Shown here: positions 1 to 6,509 of the stretch, one piece after another
How the letters are laid out: every line of letters starts with the position of its first letter
Position numbering within the stretch: position 1 is the first letter of the stretch
Assembly (NCBI GenBank): GCA_023135215.1
Contig: JAGLTP010000300.1
Coordinates: 1-6,509 of the forward strand
DNA: 6,509 nt
From: Candidatus Heimdallarchaeota archaeon
GTDB taxonomy: Archaea > Asgardarchaeota > Heimdallarchaeia > Heimdallarchaeales > Heimdallarchaeaceae
Reading direction: 5' to 3'
Made by a program: the position numbers and the translations under genes
The notes under the pieces: generated by a model
Database searches by the model: none
Told to the model about the DNA's origin: nothing
What the model saw: only the letters and a program-made list of their open reading frames with translations

Positions 1-314
1 CAACTGATTTCGTTAGAAGGGATGCATGGAAGATTATCAAACTAGGATTAGGTACAATTGGATTAGATCCAGAAAGAAGTATCTTGTTTGATGTAACTCA
101 AGTTGATCCTTCTGTAAAGAAGGATTTATCCCCCGCTGCACAAACTATCCATACCCAGCTTGTTGCTGAGGTAGAAAAGAAAGAAGAGGTTAAGGAGGAA
201 GTTGTTTCTCAAGAACCAACACTCATCAAATGCCCCTTCTGTGAGAGAGAAGACAACCCCTCCGACTCTTCATTCTGCATAGGCTGTGGAGCATCACTCA
301 AACCAGCAAAATAA
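1..314 (+). CDS. 3' end of a zinc-ribbon protein of unknown function (5' partial)
   Basis: The reading frame is open from the left edge (first full codon at 3-5, reading TDFVRRDAWKIIKLG) to a TAA at 312-314, so this is the C-terminal ~103 residues of a longer protein. A TTG at 84 could be taken as a start, but the frame continues upstream without a stop and nothing marks a start there. Three parts are visible: a basic and hydrophobic segment that I do not recognise (about residues 1-50), a charged Glu/Lys-rich linker (VEKKEEVKEEVV), and a C-terminal zinc ribbon with CPFC (codons at 231-242) and CIGC (276-287), four cysteines suited to one zinc ion. Such ribbons are common tails on archaeal proteins and do not fix a function. 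It converges on the metallophosphoesterase gene with a 45-base gap. The coding call is secure; the function is unknown. Confidence 0.8.
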   Translation, partial: TDFVRRDAWKIIKLGLGTIGLDPERSILFDVTQVDPSVKKDLSPAAQTIHTQLVAEVEKKEEVKEEVVSQEPTLIKCPFCEREDNPSDSSFCIGCGASLKPAK

Positions 315-323
315 CCCTATTAC

Positions 324-360
324 TTTCTTCTTTTTTTCTTTTTTTTCCCTTTTTCCCTTT
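324..360 (+). terminator. T-rich archaeal-type terminator after the zinc-ribbon gene
   Basis: Ten bases after the TAA at 312-314 the plus strand becomes almost pure pyrimidine, with T runs of 7 (331-337), 8 (339-346) and 5 (350-354) separated by C. Archaeal RNA polymerase commonly terminates on such T tracts without a hairpin, and no stable stem is seen here. The tract reaches the last codon of the convergent gene. On the minus strand the same bases are A-rich, so the tract would serve only the plus-strand transcript. Confidence 0.6.
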
Positions 361-2156
361 TATCTAATATGTGGTCCAGGACAGGAAATTGATTCTGTTA
401 GTCCGTCTTTCATCTCTATACGTTCTATGAAGACGTGATCTACTAATTCTCCCTTAAGGTTATAATATCTCCACCAGATAGAGGTTTTCATCTTCTCGAT
501 AATCTCGTTTTGAATGAATTCTGTTTTAGTATTTTTATTTGTCATCGCTTTTTTGTACTCAGGAGAATCTTGTCCTTCTTCAAAAGCGTAGTATTTGAGT
601 AAATCACCAATGATAATCGTCTCTTTAATTTTCATTAACCATTCTTCAAATTCCTTTCTTTCAGGTATATTCATTTCCTTTAACTTTGGAGGAACATAAG
701 TAACACCATACCCTCTTGCTCTCTCTCCTTCTTCATCTTCATTAATTGTGTAATCAACTTTATTCCTTAGGAATTTGAAATATTTGATTGGAATTTTACC
801 GGATACCCCTATACACATATAGGAAGTATTGTTTCTTTTAGATCTTTGATACATATGATCATGACCGAAGATGGTTGCAGCTATTCCATAATGATCAATG
901 ATTGGAGTCAAGCATGATTGAGCTATAGCATCTGAGTTGTTTCTAGCTCTACCAAAGAATCCTATTGTGAATATAGCAGAATGTAAATGTATAATACAGT
1001 ATTCAGGTCCTTCCCCTGTTTCGATTAGCTTATTCCTCCATTTCCTGAGCTCTTCATTCAACCATAACCATTGTCTACTCTCACATGTTATGCTTTCATT
1101 TCCCCACTTCAAACCAACAGAGTCTAGATGAATCATTAAGACATTGCCTTCTACATGTGAATAAAATGCTCCTCCCTTTTCTCTTGGAGTTTGAACAAAC
1201 ATGTGGAAATGTTTCTGTGTTCGTTTCTTTCCTCCAAACCAAGAAGCTCTTCCCCACCCTCCATTATAATAATCATGATTACCTATTGTTGGTAGCAAAG
1301 GCATTCTTGAAAAATTGATGTTTCCACAAGAAAAGAAATCCGCCCAATATTCATGGTATGACCCATTATCGATATTATCACCACTTGTAGCAAAGAGCTG
1401 ATATCCATATCCAAAAGTATATTCCAATTCCTTGTAGTTGATATTTTCCATTAAATCTAGTAATCTAGGGTTATTCTTAGCTTTAAACCACCGTACTTTT
1501 CCACGCTTAAAACCAGCTTTTGAACCACCATGGAGATCAGAAGCAGTTACATAGAAAATTGGTTTATTTGTTTTTTGTACTCCTCCAACAAATTGTTTGA
1601 TTCTCGAAGCACCAATCAGCTTATCTTCTTCATCATAGCATTCAATTCTATAGTGATACTCTTTTCTTTCTTCAAGATTCTCTATCAAACCTAAGAATAA
1701 TTGAGGAGCACCAGTTACAGGATGGAATCTGAATTCAGAAGAATGTTTCATAGGTATTTCAGCGATCTCACAATAATCGGAGTTAAAGAGACGGATCATA
1801 CACCACCCTTTTGGCTCACTAAGGAAAGGTTTTTTCTTGTTAACTTCAACTAATTCCTTGACTCTGTTTGTTTTTAAATAACCATAATCGATGTAAACAG
1901 AGCACAATAATTTAGATGAGTCATCCACCATTTTCTGCAGATACACTTTATCAAGAACAAATCTTATTTTAGGGAGATCATCTTTCTTCTCTTCTGTCGT
2001 ATCATAAGGTCTATACTCGACTTTATCAAAATCATCTAACTCTAAAACATAGAAGTTCTCTTCTTCTGCAAGTCTTTCTCTTATAGTTTCTTTAATTTTT
2101 ACTCTATAAGTTCTTGAAGGAATTCTATGTTCTGGAGGAATAATCTTCTCATGCAT
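360..2156 (-). CDS. Calcineurin-like metallophosphoesterase with N- and C-terminal extensions
   Basis: This 598-residue protein carries the ordered metal-binding motifs of the calcineurin-like phosphoesterase superfamily: DLH (D207, H209), GDNID (D260), GNHD (N293, H294), HLH (H390/H392) and GHDH (H432, H434). These residues usually hold two metal ions and hydrolyse phosphomono- or diesters; the substrate cannot be read from the sequence. Before the catalytic core (about 198-450), residues 110-190 look like a beta-sandwich of the kind that precedes the core in purple acid phosphatase and PhoD relatives. Residues 1-110 and 455-598 match nothing I recognise; the tail is rich in charged, probably helical sequence. 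There is no signal peptide or membrane segment, so a cytoplasmic location is likely, unlike most purple acid phosphatases. The ATG at 2156 is favoured because a TATA-like box sits at leaderless spacing before it. It lies 45 bases after the histidine phosphatase gene. Family is secure; substrate unknown. Confidence 0.9.
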   Translation of the reverse strand: MHEKIIPPEHRIPSRTYRVKIKETIRERLAEEENFYVLELDDFDKVEYRPYDTTEEKKDDLPKIRFVLDKVYLQKMVDDSSKLLCSVYIDYGYLKTNRVKELVEVNKKKPFLSEPKGWCMIRLFNSDYCEIAEIPMKHSSEFRFHPVTGAPQLFLGLIENLEERKEYHYRIECYDEEDKLIGASRIKQFVGGVQKTNKPIFYVTASDLHGGSKAGFKRGKVRWFKAKNNPRLLDLMENINYKELEYTFGYGYQLFATSGDNIDNGSYHEYWADFFSCGNINFSRMPLLPTIGNHDYYNGGWGRASWFGGKKRTQKHFHMFVQTPREKGGAFYSHVEGNVLMIHLDSVGLKWGNESITCESRQWLWLNEELRKWRNKLIETGEGPEYCIIHLHSAIFTIGFFGRARNNSDAIAQSCLTPIIDHYGIAATIFGHDHMYQRSKRNNTSYMCIGVSGKIPIKYFKFLRNKVDYTINEDEEGERARGYGVTYVPPKLKEMNIPERKEFEEWLMKIKETIIIGDLLKYYAFEEGQDSPEYKKAMTNKNTKTEFIQNEIIEKMKTSIWWRYYNLKGELVDHVFIERIEMKDGLTESISCPGPHIR

Positions 2157-2180
2157 TAAGAAGAAATCAGAAGAACAGTC

Positions 2181-2192
2181 TTATATATTTTT
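2181..2192 (-). promoter_or_regulatory. TATA-like box of a leaderless promoter for the metallophosphoesterase
   Basis: On the minus strand the intergenic gap contains AAAAATATATAA, preceded by CTACT and ending 25 bases before the ATG at 2156. Archaeal TATA boxes are centred about 26-30 bases before the transcription start, so the RNA would begin at or next to the ATG. The 24 bases between box and ATG are pyrimidine-rich and contain no GGAGG or GGTGA, which fits a leaderless message. The box lies in the 45-base gap after the histidine phosphatase gene, so the metallophosphoesterase can be expressed independently of the genes upstream. Confidence 0.6.
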
Positions 2193-2201
2193 AGTAGTCT
2201 G

Positions 2202-2834
2202 TCAAATCTCTTCAAGATGACAACATTCATTGATTTTTTCTATGATAAACTTGAATCTTGGTCTCTTTTCTTTATAAGTAATTATGTTAAAACAAGCGTT
2301 ATTCTGGCTTAAACTGGCGAACAGATCATCTGAGGCTTTTAAGATTTTCATAATAATAACTCTTGTACATCCTCCATGCATAACTATCAATAGATTTTCA
2401 TCTATTGGGTGATTTTCAACAACCTGTAGGAATTTGTTCCAGACTCTGTCATAAAAAATTTCTAATTCCTCTGCACCTTCCTTCATCATCACTTTCTCAA
2501 ATTCGTCTAAGGTCATTACTTCATATTCTTCCGTCCAATCTGTTCCATCTAACTTTCCTAAGGTATGTTCTTTAAATTCTGTAACGCCAGTAACCGGAAG
2601 TTTTAATTCTTCACTTATTATTTCTGCAGTTTTATAAGCTCGACTTAGGTCAGAACTGTAAATCGCAGTAATTCTCTTATCTTTTAGCGATTTAGCAAGC
2701 TTTTCCGCTTGTTTAACGCCTTTTTCATTCAAAGGTATATCCAATTGCCCCATAATGAGCCTTTTGCGATTGTACTCCGTTTCTCCGTGTCTAGCAAGGT
2801 AAATTTTCATTGTAGGTGGGCATCTTTTATTCAT
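2202..2834 (-). CDS. Histidine phosphatase family protein (phosphoglycerate mutase-like)
   Basis: The protein is 210 residues, typical for a single-domain member of the histidine phosphatase (phosphoglycerate mutase) superfamily. It has the LARHGETEYN signature, with H16 the residue that is phosphorylated and R15 in the phosphate pocket. It also has SSDLSRAYKTAE (R65), FKEHTLGKLDG (E89, the probable proton donor) and VMHGG (H153). Family members include cofactor-dependent phosphoglycerate mutases, cobalamin and sugar phosphatases and broad-specificity phosphatases. The short length argues for a phosphatase, not a mutase, but the substrate is open. The gene begins 28 bases after the ABC ATPase stop. 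The start is uncertain: an ATG at 2810 gives MKIYLARHGET, the usual beginning for this family, and would drop eight residues (MNKRCPPT). Neither ATG has a good Shine-Dalgarno. It is cytoplasmic, with no signal peptide. Confidence 0.9.
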   Translation of the reverse strand: MNKRCPPTMKIYLARHGETEYNRKRLIMGQLDIPLNEKGVKQAEKLAKSLKDKRITAIYSSDLSRAYKTAEIISEELKLPVTGVTEFKEHTLGKLDGTDWTEEYEVMTLDEFEKVMMKEGAEELEIFYDRVWNKFLQVVENHPIDENLLIVMHGGCTRVIIMKILKASDDLFASLSQNNACFNIITYKEKRPRFKFIIEKINECCHLEEI

Positions 2835-2835
2835 T

Positions 2836-2878
2836 AAAAAATGTTAAGGAAGGGATGAGTTCTTAACGAACTACCCTT
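2836..2878 (-). terminator. Stem-loop followed by T6 at the end of the ABC operon (candidate terminator)
   Basis: On the minus strand, AAGGG (2878-2874) and AGTTC (2872-2868) pair with GAACT (2862-2858) and CCCTT (2854-2850). This makes a ten-pair stem with a five-base loop (2867-2863) and a small asymmetric bulge (one base against three). About eight bases later comes a T6 run (2841-2836). The stem spans the last codons and the TAA of the ATPase gene, and the T run touches the first ATG of the next gene. The arrangement resembles an intrinsic terminator or attenuator. Archaea mostly use T tracts alone, so the hairpin may be incidental, and the T6/A-rich stretch could instead be a weak TATA-like element for a start at 2810. 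Confidence 0.35.
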
Positions 2879-3870
2879 GTAAGTTTTACTCCACATCTGG
2901 GACACGAATAAGTATCAGGTGGAATTTCTGCTCCACAAGTTGTACAAAACTTGATTTTTCTTTCCTTTTTCTTATCAACAGTACCTAAAGGTTTAAGCAG
3001 AATTCCATCATTTGTCATTTCCCATGTGTATAGGAGTACACCTTGTAGTTCTAAAATTGCTTTCTCAGGCAGAGTAATTCTATTCTGATTATCTATTACT
3101 AGTAACCTAGAACTATCTAAATCTGTAAGATCAATGCCTCGGAGATGTTCTCCAATCAGAATTCCATCTCTTATTTCCAATGTTCTATCGGTAAACTCTC
3201 CCACAATAGGATCATGTGAACATATTAGATAAGATGTATCCATTTCTTGTGTTAGTTCCTTGAAAAGATCAAGTATTTGTGTGGAAGTTTCAGAGTCGAC
3301 ATTACCTGTAGGTTCATCTGCGAAAATCAGCTTTGGATTATTTGCTAGAGCTCTAGCTATAGCAACTCTTTGCTGTTCTCCTCCAGATATTTTCTTTGGA
3401 GTATGAGTTCTTCTATGCCAGATCCCTAACCTTTCCATTAATTCTTTAACTCTCGCTTTTCTCTCTGCAAAGGATTTATTAACCAACCTCATAGGCATCT
3501 CAATATTCTTCTCCGCTGTTAAATATGGGATAAGATTCTGTTCTTGAAATACATAACCGATGTTATTTCTCCTAAACTGAAATTGTTTTTCCTCAGGAAG
3601 TTTGGATATGTCTGTACCATCTTCATAGATCACTTGACCAGCGGTAGGTTTTAACATCCCCCCTAAGGAGAGTAATAAAGTAGATTTACCAGAACCACTT
3701 GGACCGATGATTCCAAGTATCTCTCCTTTGTTTATATCAAAACTTACACCACGCAGAGCAACAATTTTGTTTTGATGTTCTAGACCATATACGTGATAGA
3801 TATCAATTGCTTGAAGAGTCATCCCTTCAGGGAGAGGTTCTATTTTAATTTTTGAACTTACTTCATACAT
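2863..3870 (-). CDS. ABC transporter ATPase (LolD/MacB type) with AbrB-like and zinc-ribbon C-terminal tail
   Basis: This is the ATP-hydrolysing subunit of an FtsX-type ABC complex. Numbered from the ATG at 3870 (335 residues), it shows Walker [10 protein letters not shown] (56-64), Q-loop FQEQN (Q109), signature ISGGEQQ (161-167), Walker B LIFADEP with catalytic E186, and the H-loop SHD (H219). The SGGEQQR form and the length of the core (about 240 residues) match the LolD/MacB/FtsE group. Two extra parts follow. Residues ~255-293 ([18 protein letters not shown] ... ILLKP) resemble the swapped-hairpin AbrB/SpoVT fold. Residues 309-326 form a zinc ribbon (CTTC, CPRC). Ordinary LolD proteins end before these. 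The ATG at 3870 is preferred to a GTG at 3879 because AGGTGA lies five bases before it; the GTG would add three residues and sits directly after the permease stop. The partner is the permease immediately upstream, and the protein should be bound to the inner face of the membrane. Confidence 0.93.
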   Translation of the reverse strand: MYEVSSKIKIEPLPEGMTLQAIDIYHVYGLEHQNKIVALRGVSFDINKGEILGIIGPSGSGKSTLLLSLGGMLKPTAGQVIYEDGTDISKLPEEKQFQFRRNNIGYVFQEQNLIPYLTAEKNIEMPMRLVNKSFAERKARVKELMERLGIWHRRTHTPKKISGGEQQRVAIARALANNPKLIFADEPTGNVDSETSTQILDLFKELTQEMDTSYLICSHDPIVGEFTDRTLEIRDGILIGEHLRGIDLTDLDSSRLLVIDNQNRITLPEKAILELQGVLLYTWEMTNDGILLKPLGTVDKKKERKIKFCTTCGAEIPPDTYSCPRCGVKLTRVVR

Positions 3871-3875
3871 CTTCT

Positions 3876-3881
3876 TCACCT
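3876..3881 (-). promoter_or_regulatory. Shine-Dalgarno AGGTGA that decides the ATPase start
   Basis: The minus strand reads TAG GTG AAG AAG ATG across the permease/ATPase junction. AGGTGA overlaps the permease stop codon and lies five bases before the ATG at 3870, a good match to the 3' end of 16S rRNA. This favours the ATG over the GTG, which is itself part of the motif, and suggests that ribosomes finishing the permease start the ATPase. Confidence 0.65.
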
Positions 3882-6509
3882 AAACTGTTCTCATCTCCTC
3901 AACAACATTTGTTCTTGCAGCTATACTTGCAGGAATCAATGTTGATAATATAACTACACCAAATGCTCCTAGTACTGTAGCTATTAGTGGAATAGGTGGA
4001 AAGACTAACAATCTATTGAAAGTCGTCACACTGAAAATTCCAAAGAAACCATTGAACTGGTAACCTAATAGGAAACCAATAAATGTTCCGAATAGAGTTG
4101 CAAATATTGCCATAGATATAACTTCCGTCAGTACCAATTTGATCAATTGTGTTCGAGAAGCTCCTTCAGCAATTAAAATTGCAAACTCCTTCTTTCGTTG
4201 ATTAATTATCATAAACATAAAAATGGACACACCGATAACTATACCAACCAATGCAATAATGAAATTAATTGTTAATAATCCTGGGAAACCAAAACTCAAT
4301 CCCTCTCTAGCTCTTGCTTCTTCTATTTCTTCTTCATATGATTTTGCATCAACTATCCAATCAAATTCGGAATTTAACTTAAACGACAAGTTCTCTTCTA
4401 TTGGATCAACTCCTGGTTTTAAGTTAATTATAGCCCTAACAAGGATATTCGTTAATGGGGCATATGTATCAACGAATTGCTTATCAACAAGCATGAAATA
4501 ATCTGCTGCTCCATTAAAATCATCAAAATCAAAGAAACTCATACCACCTAGATCCATTATTATTCCAGGAGCATGATCAATAACAATCGCAGCGTTTAAT
4601 GTGTATTTTGTTTGATTATAGATTGTAAAATTGAAAGAAGGATTTATATCAATTTCTAAAGATCTTGCAGTTGATATACCTACACCAACATTTTGAGTTG
4701 GATTGTTTCTTAATACTTCTAATCCTTCTTTCCAATTTGGATAATCCTCAATAGAATCTCGATGCCAGATAGCTTCTTCACCATACTTTTCTAAATCTAC
4801 TCCAAAACAACTAATCCATCTCGGACCTGATCTAAACATAGTGTAATAGATTGGTGTTACTGAATCTATCTTCTCTTCGTAACCTGTGAAATTGGAAGGA
4901 GAGATATCATCAAACGTGCCCAGAACATCTATTTTCATGTCTCCACCTATGAATGTATCTGCATGACGGGGAATCTCAGCTGCGCTAGTTTCACCTTGTA
5001 TTGCTGAAAAAATACATAGTGAAACAGATAAACACAACAAGACTGTCATTCTTGGAAAATTCTGATGTCTTCGAGAAAGACTTCCTTTCAATAGACTTCC
5101 AATATCCTTGAATAATTTCACTAGTATTTTATCTAGTTTTTCCGGTACTTTAGTTGATAATCTGCTGACAACACCTGCTGCCCCATACCAGAGTAATAGA
5201 GGAGTAAAAGCTTGCAACAAATCTATTACAAAACTGAATCTGACGTCAGGGTTTATATCAGATATGACTGTTAATAAAACACCAACTAAACCTAACATAA
5301 AGAATATTACATCCCCATAAATTCTCTTAAACCATCCCTTCTTCTCTTTTTCTATAGTTTTAGCAGTTGCTACTTCTTGTCTTATGAATGCATTAGTTTT
5401 CTTAATTGTTGTTATGAACAGAATTCCAAACGTGACAATAACCGTAGTTATTATACTCCAAGGTTTGATGTTCAGAAATGTCAAAGCATTGGCAAGAGAT
5501 GGAAAATCAATTGCCATAAAACGGTATGTAGATAATACCGTTGCAGCTCCCAAAATCCCTAAGAAAATCCCTATGATTTCACCTATTATTGCAATTATAA
5601 ATACTTCAGAGAGGATCATTCTTCTTATTTGCTTAGGAGACGCTCCTTGAGCTTTTAAGACAGATATTTCAAATTTCCTTTCTTGTAAAGCTAATTCCGC
5701 TCCCAGATTGATGAGGATGATTGATAATACAATCGCAGGAATATACAAAACAGTATCAATTATTTGCATGAAAATAATAATACCTTGATAACCCCAAAGT
5801 GCCCCAGATATTAAATTACTCCCTTCTAAAGGAAATTTCTGTTCTATTCTAACTAAGGTTACATCTATGGCTTCATTGAAGCCTTGAATATCATTAAGTG
5901 GGAATTCATCAAGATTAAGCTTTGTAGGAAGTTGAAACATCTTATAATTTGTAAGATTACCAATAATGCTTTCGTTGAAATTATGGCTGCTAATAAGCAT
6001 ATCATCATCGTTAATCATTAATCCTGATCTGTAAAATCCCTTAACTGTAAGATTTAATTCGAAAGAGATTAAATTCACTTCATTAAAATCTATTTTAGTA
6101 TATTCTGTTCTGTTAACACCAAAAGTAAAGGGTAATGTTTCGTTAATCTGAATCCCTAGATCCTTATATTTTTCAATAGAGAGCAAAACACCATCATTTT
6201 GTAAATCAACTTCTCCAGCTACAAGATTTATTCTATCTCCAATAACTGAATCTATAGATTCTTGTCCCACAATAATTGGAGAAAAGTAGGGTTGAAATAC
6301 TTGTATTCCAGAATATTCCGAATAATTTATGCTTGGAGTCATATAGGAACTGAACCAAATTGATGATGTGTCTAATTCTTTGAAATAAGAATTCCCATAT
6401 GTTACGATACACTCCTCAAACTCTTCCTCCTGTTTAATTAATCCTGCTAATTCTTGAGGACTTTGATCTATAGGTTCATCATACGGTCTGAAAGTAACTT
6501 CAAATTCTA
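3880..6509 (-). CDS. Double-FtsX ABC transporter permease (LolC/E- or MacB-like), 5' partial
   Basis: This is the membrane subunit paired with the ATPase just downstream. An ATG at 6342 would give 820 residues, but the frame stays open to the right edge (55 more codons, including FRPYDEPIDQSPQELAGLI), so the true start and probably a first membrane helix lie outside. Numbered from that Met, the order is: extracellular domain (to ~183), three helices of FtsX unit 1 (~186-213, 241-270, 295-313), two central helices (~343-361, 370-393), one helix (~431-449), a second extracellular domain (~450-685) and three helices of FtsX unit 2 (~687-713, 735-760, 780-808). Both units carry the cytoplasmic coupling segment, LKAQGASPKQIRRMILSE and LIAEGASRTQLIKLVLTE, showing duplication. 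The family includes LolCDE, MacB and other exporters or mechanotransmission systems. With no outer membrane expected, the cargo is unknown: extracellular lipid, peptide or envelope-protein handling are possible. It ends TAG, coupled to the ATPase. Confidence 0.92.
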   Translation of the reverse strand, partial: EFEVTFRPYDEPIDQSPQELAGLIKQEEEFEECIVTYGNSYFKELDTSSIWFSSYMTPSINYSEYSGIQVFQPYFSPIIVGQESIDSVIGDRINLVAGEVDLQNDGVLLSIEKYKDLGIQINETLPFTFGVNRTEYTKIDFNEVNLISFELNLTVKGFYRSGLMINDDDMLISSHNFNESIIGNLTNYKMFQLPTKLNLDEFPLNDIQGFNEAIDVTLVRIEQKFPLEGSNLISGALWGYQGIIIFMQIIDTVLYIPAIVLSIILINLGAELALQERKFEISVLKAQGASPKQIRRMILSEVFIIAIIGEIIGIFLGILGAATVLSTYRFMAIDFPSLANALTFLNIKPWSIITTVIVTFGILFITTIKKTNAFIRQEVATAKTIEKEKKGWFKRIYGDVIFFMLGLVGVLLTVISDINPDVRFSFVIDLLQAFTPLLLWYGAAGVVSRLSTKVPEKLDKILVKLFKDIGSLLKGSLSRRHQNFPRMTVLLCLSVSLCIFSAIQGETSAAEIPRHADTFIGGDMKIDVLGTFDDISPSNFTGYEEKIDSVTPIYYTMFRSGPRWISCFGVDLEKYGEEAIWHRDSIEDYPNWKEGLEVLRNNPTQNVGVGISTARSLEIDINPSFNFTIYNQTKYTLNAAIVIDHAPGIIMDLGGMSFFDFDDFNGAADYFMLVDKQFVDTYAPLTNILVRAIINLKPGVDPIEENLSFKLNSEFDWIVDAKSYEEEIEEARAREGLSFGFPGLLTINFIIALVGIVIGVSIFMFMIINQRKKEFAILIAEGASRTQLIKLVLTEVISMAIFATLFGTFIGFLLGYQFNGFFGIFSVTTFNRLLVFPPIPLIATVLGAFGVVILSTLIPASIAARTNVVEEMRTV

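Noticed and set aside
84..314. TTG at 84 as the start of a 76-residue protein
   Set aside because: The frame is open back to the left edge with normal coding composition, so this TTG is an internal Leu codon.
315..359. A bidirectional terminator between the convergent genes
   Set aside because: Only the plus strand is T-rich. The minus strand is A-rich here, and no inverted repeat was found.
937..1318. Two overlapping plus-strand ORFs of 64 and 77 codons
   Set aside because: They lie opposite the catalytic core of the metallophosphoesterase, whose motifs (GNHD, HLH) are intact. Their translations are low-quality and show no domain.
3868..3879. GTG at 3879 as the ATPase start
   Set aside because: It would place the initiation codon within the AGGTGA motif, which sits at ideal distance from the ATG at 3870.
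4223..5650. Plus-strand ORFs of 92, 70 and 88 codons opposite the permease
   Set aside because: All lie antisense to a continuous, well-formed membrane protein, and their compositions mirror it. None has a promoter or recognisable motif.

Overview
The window looks archaeal. It is AT-rich. One gene (2156, minus strand) has a TATA-like box about 25-35 nt before its ATG and no Shine-Dalgarno, as expected for a leaderless archaeal transcript. Two proteins end in short CxxC...CxxC zinc ribbons, and the convergent gene end carries a long T-rich tract rather than a hairpin. Protein style (a large FtsX-type permease rich in N-glycosylation sequons, zinc ribbons added to unrelated proteins) would fit an Asgard-type or other mesophilic archaeon. 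That placement is an impression from style; the window has no marker gene.

Layout: the plus strand carries only the 3' end of one gene (1-314), which enters from the left edge and ends in a Glu/Lys-rich linker and a zinc ribbon. A T-rich tract (324-360) follows. Everything else is on the minus strand, read right to left: a double-FtsX permease (6509-3880, 5' end outside the window), its ABC ATPase (3870-2863), a histidine (phosphoglycerate-mutase-type) phosphatase (2834-2202) and a calcineurin-like metallophosphoesterase (2156-360). No RNA genes, insertion sequences, CRISPR arrays or intergenic stretches over 100 bases were seen.

The permease and ATPase form a translationally coupled pair: the permease stop codon overlaps the ATPase's Shine-Dalgarno. 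Together they should make a LolCDE/MacB-type (type VII ABC) mechanotransmission or export complex in the cytoplasmic membrane. The ATPase is unusual because an AbrB/SpoVT-like segment and a zinc ribbon follow its nucleotide-binding domain. A hairpin plus T6 tract lies between the ATPase and the histidine phosphatase, and a separate promoter precedes the metallophosphoesterase, so the two phosphatases may be transcribed separately from the ABC pair. No wholly new system is evident; the tail of the ATPase is the most distinctive item.
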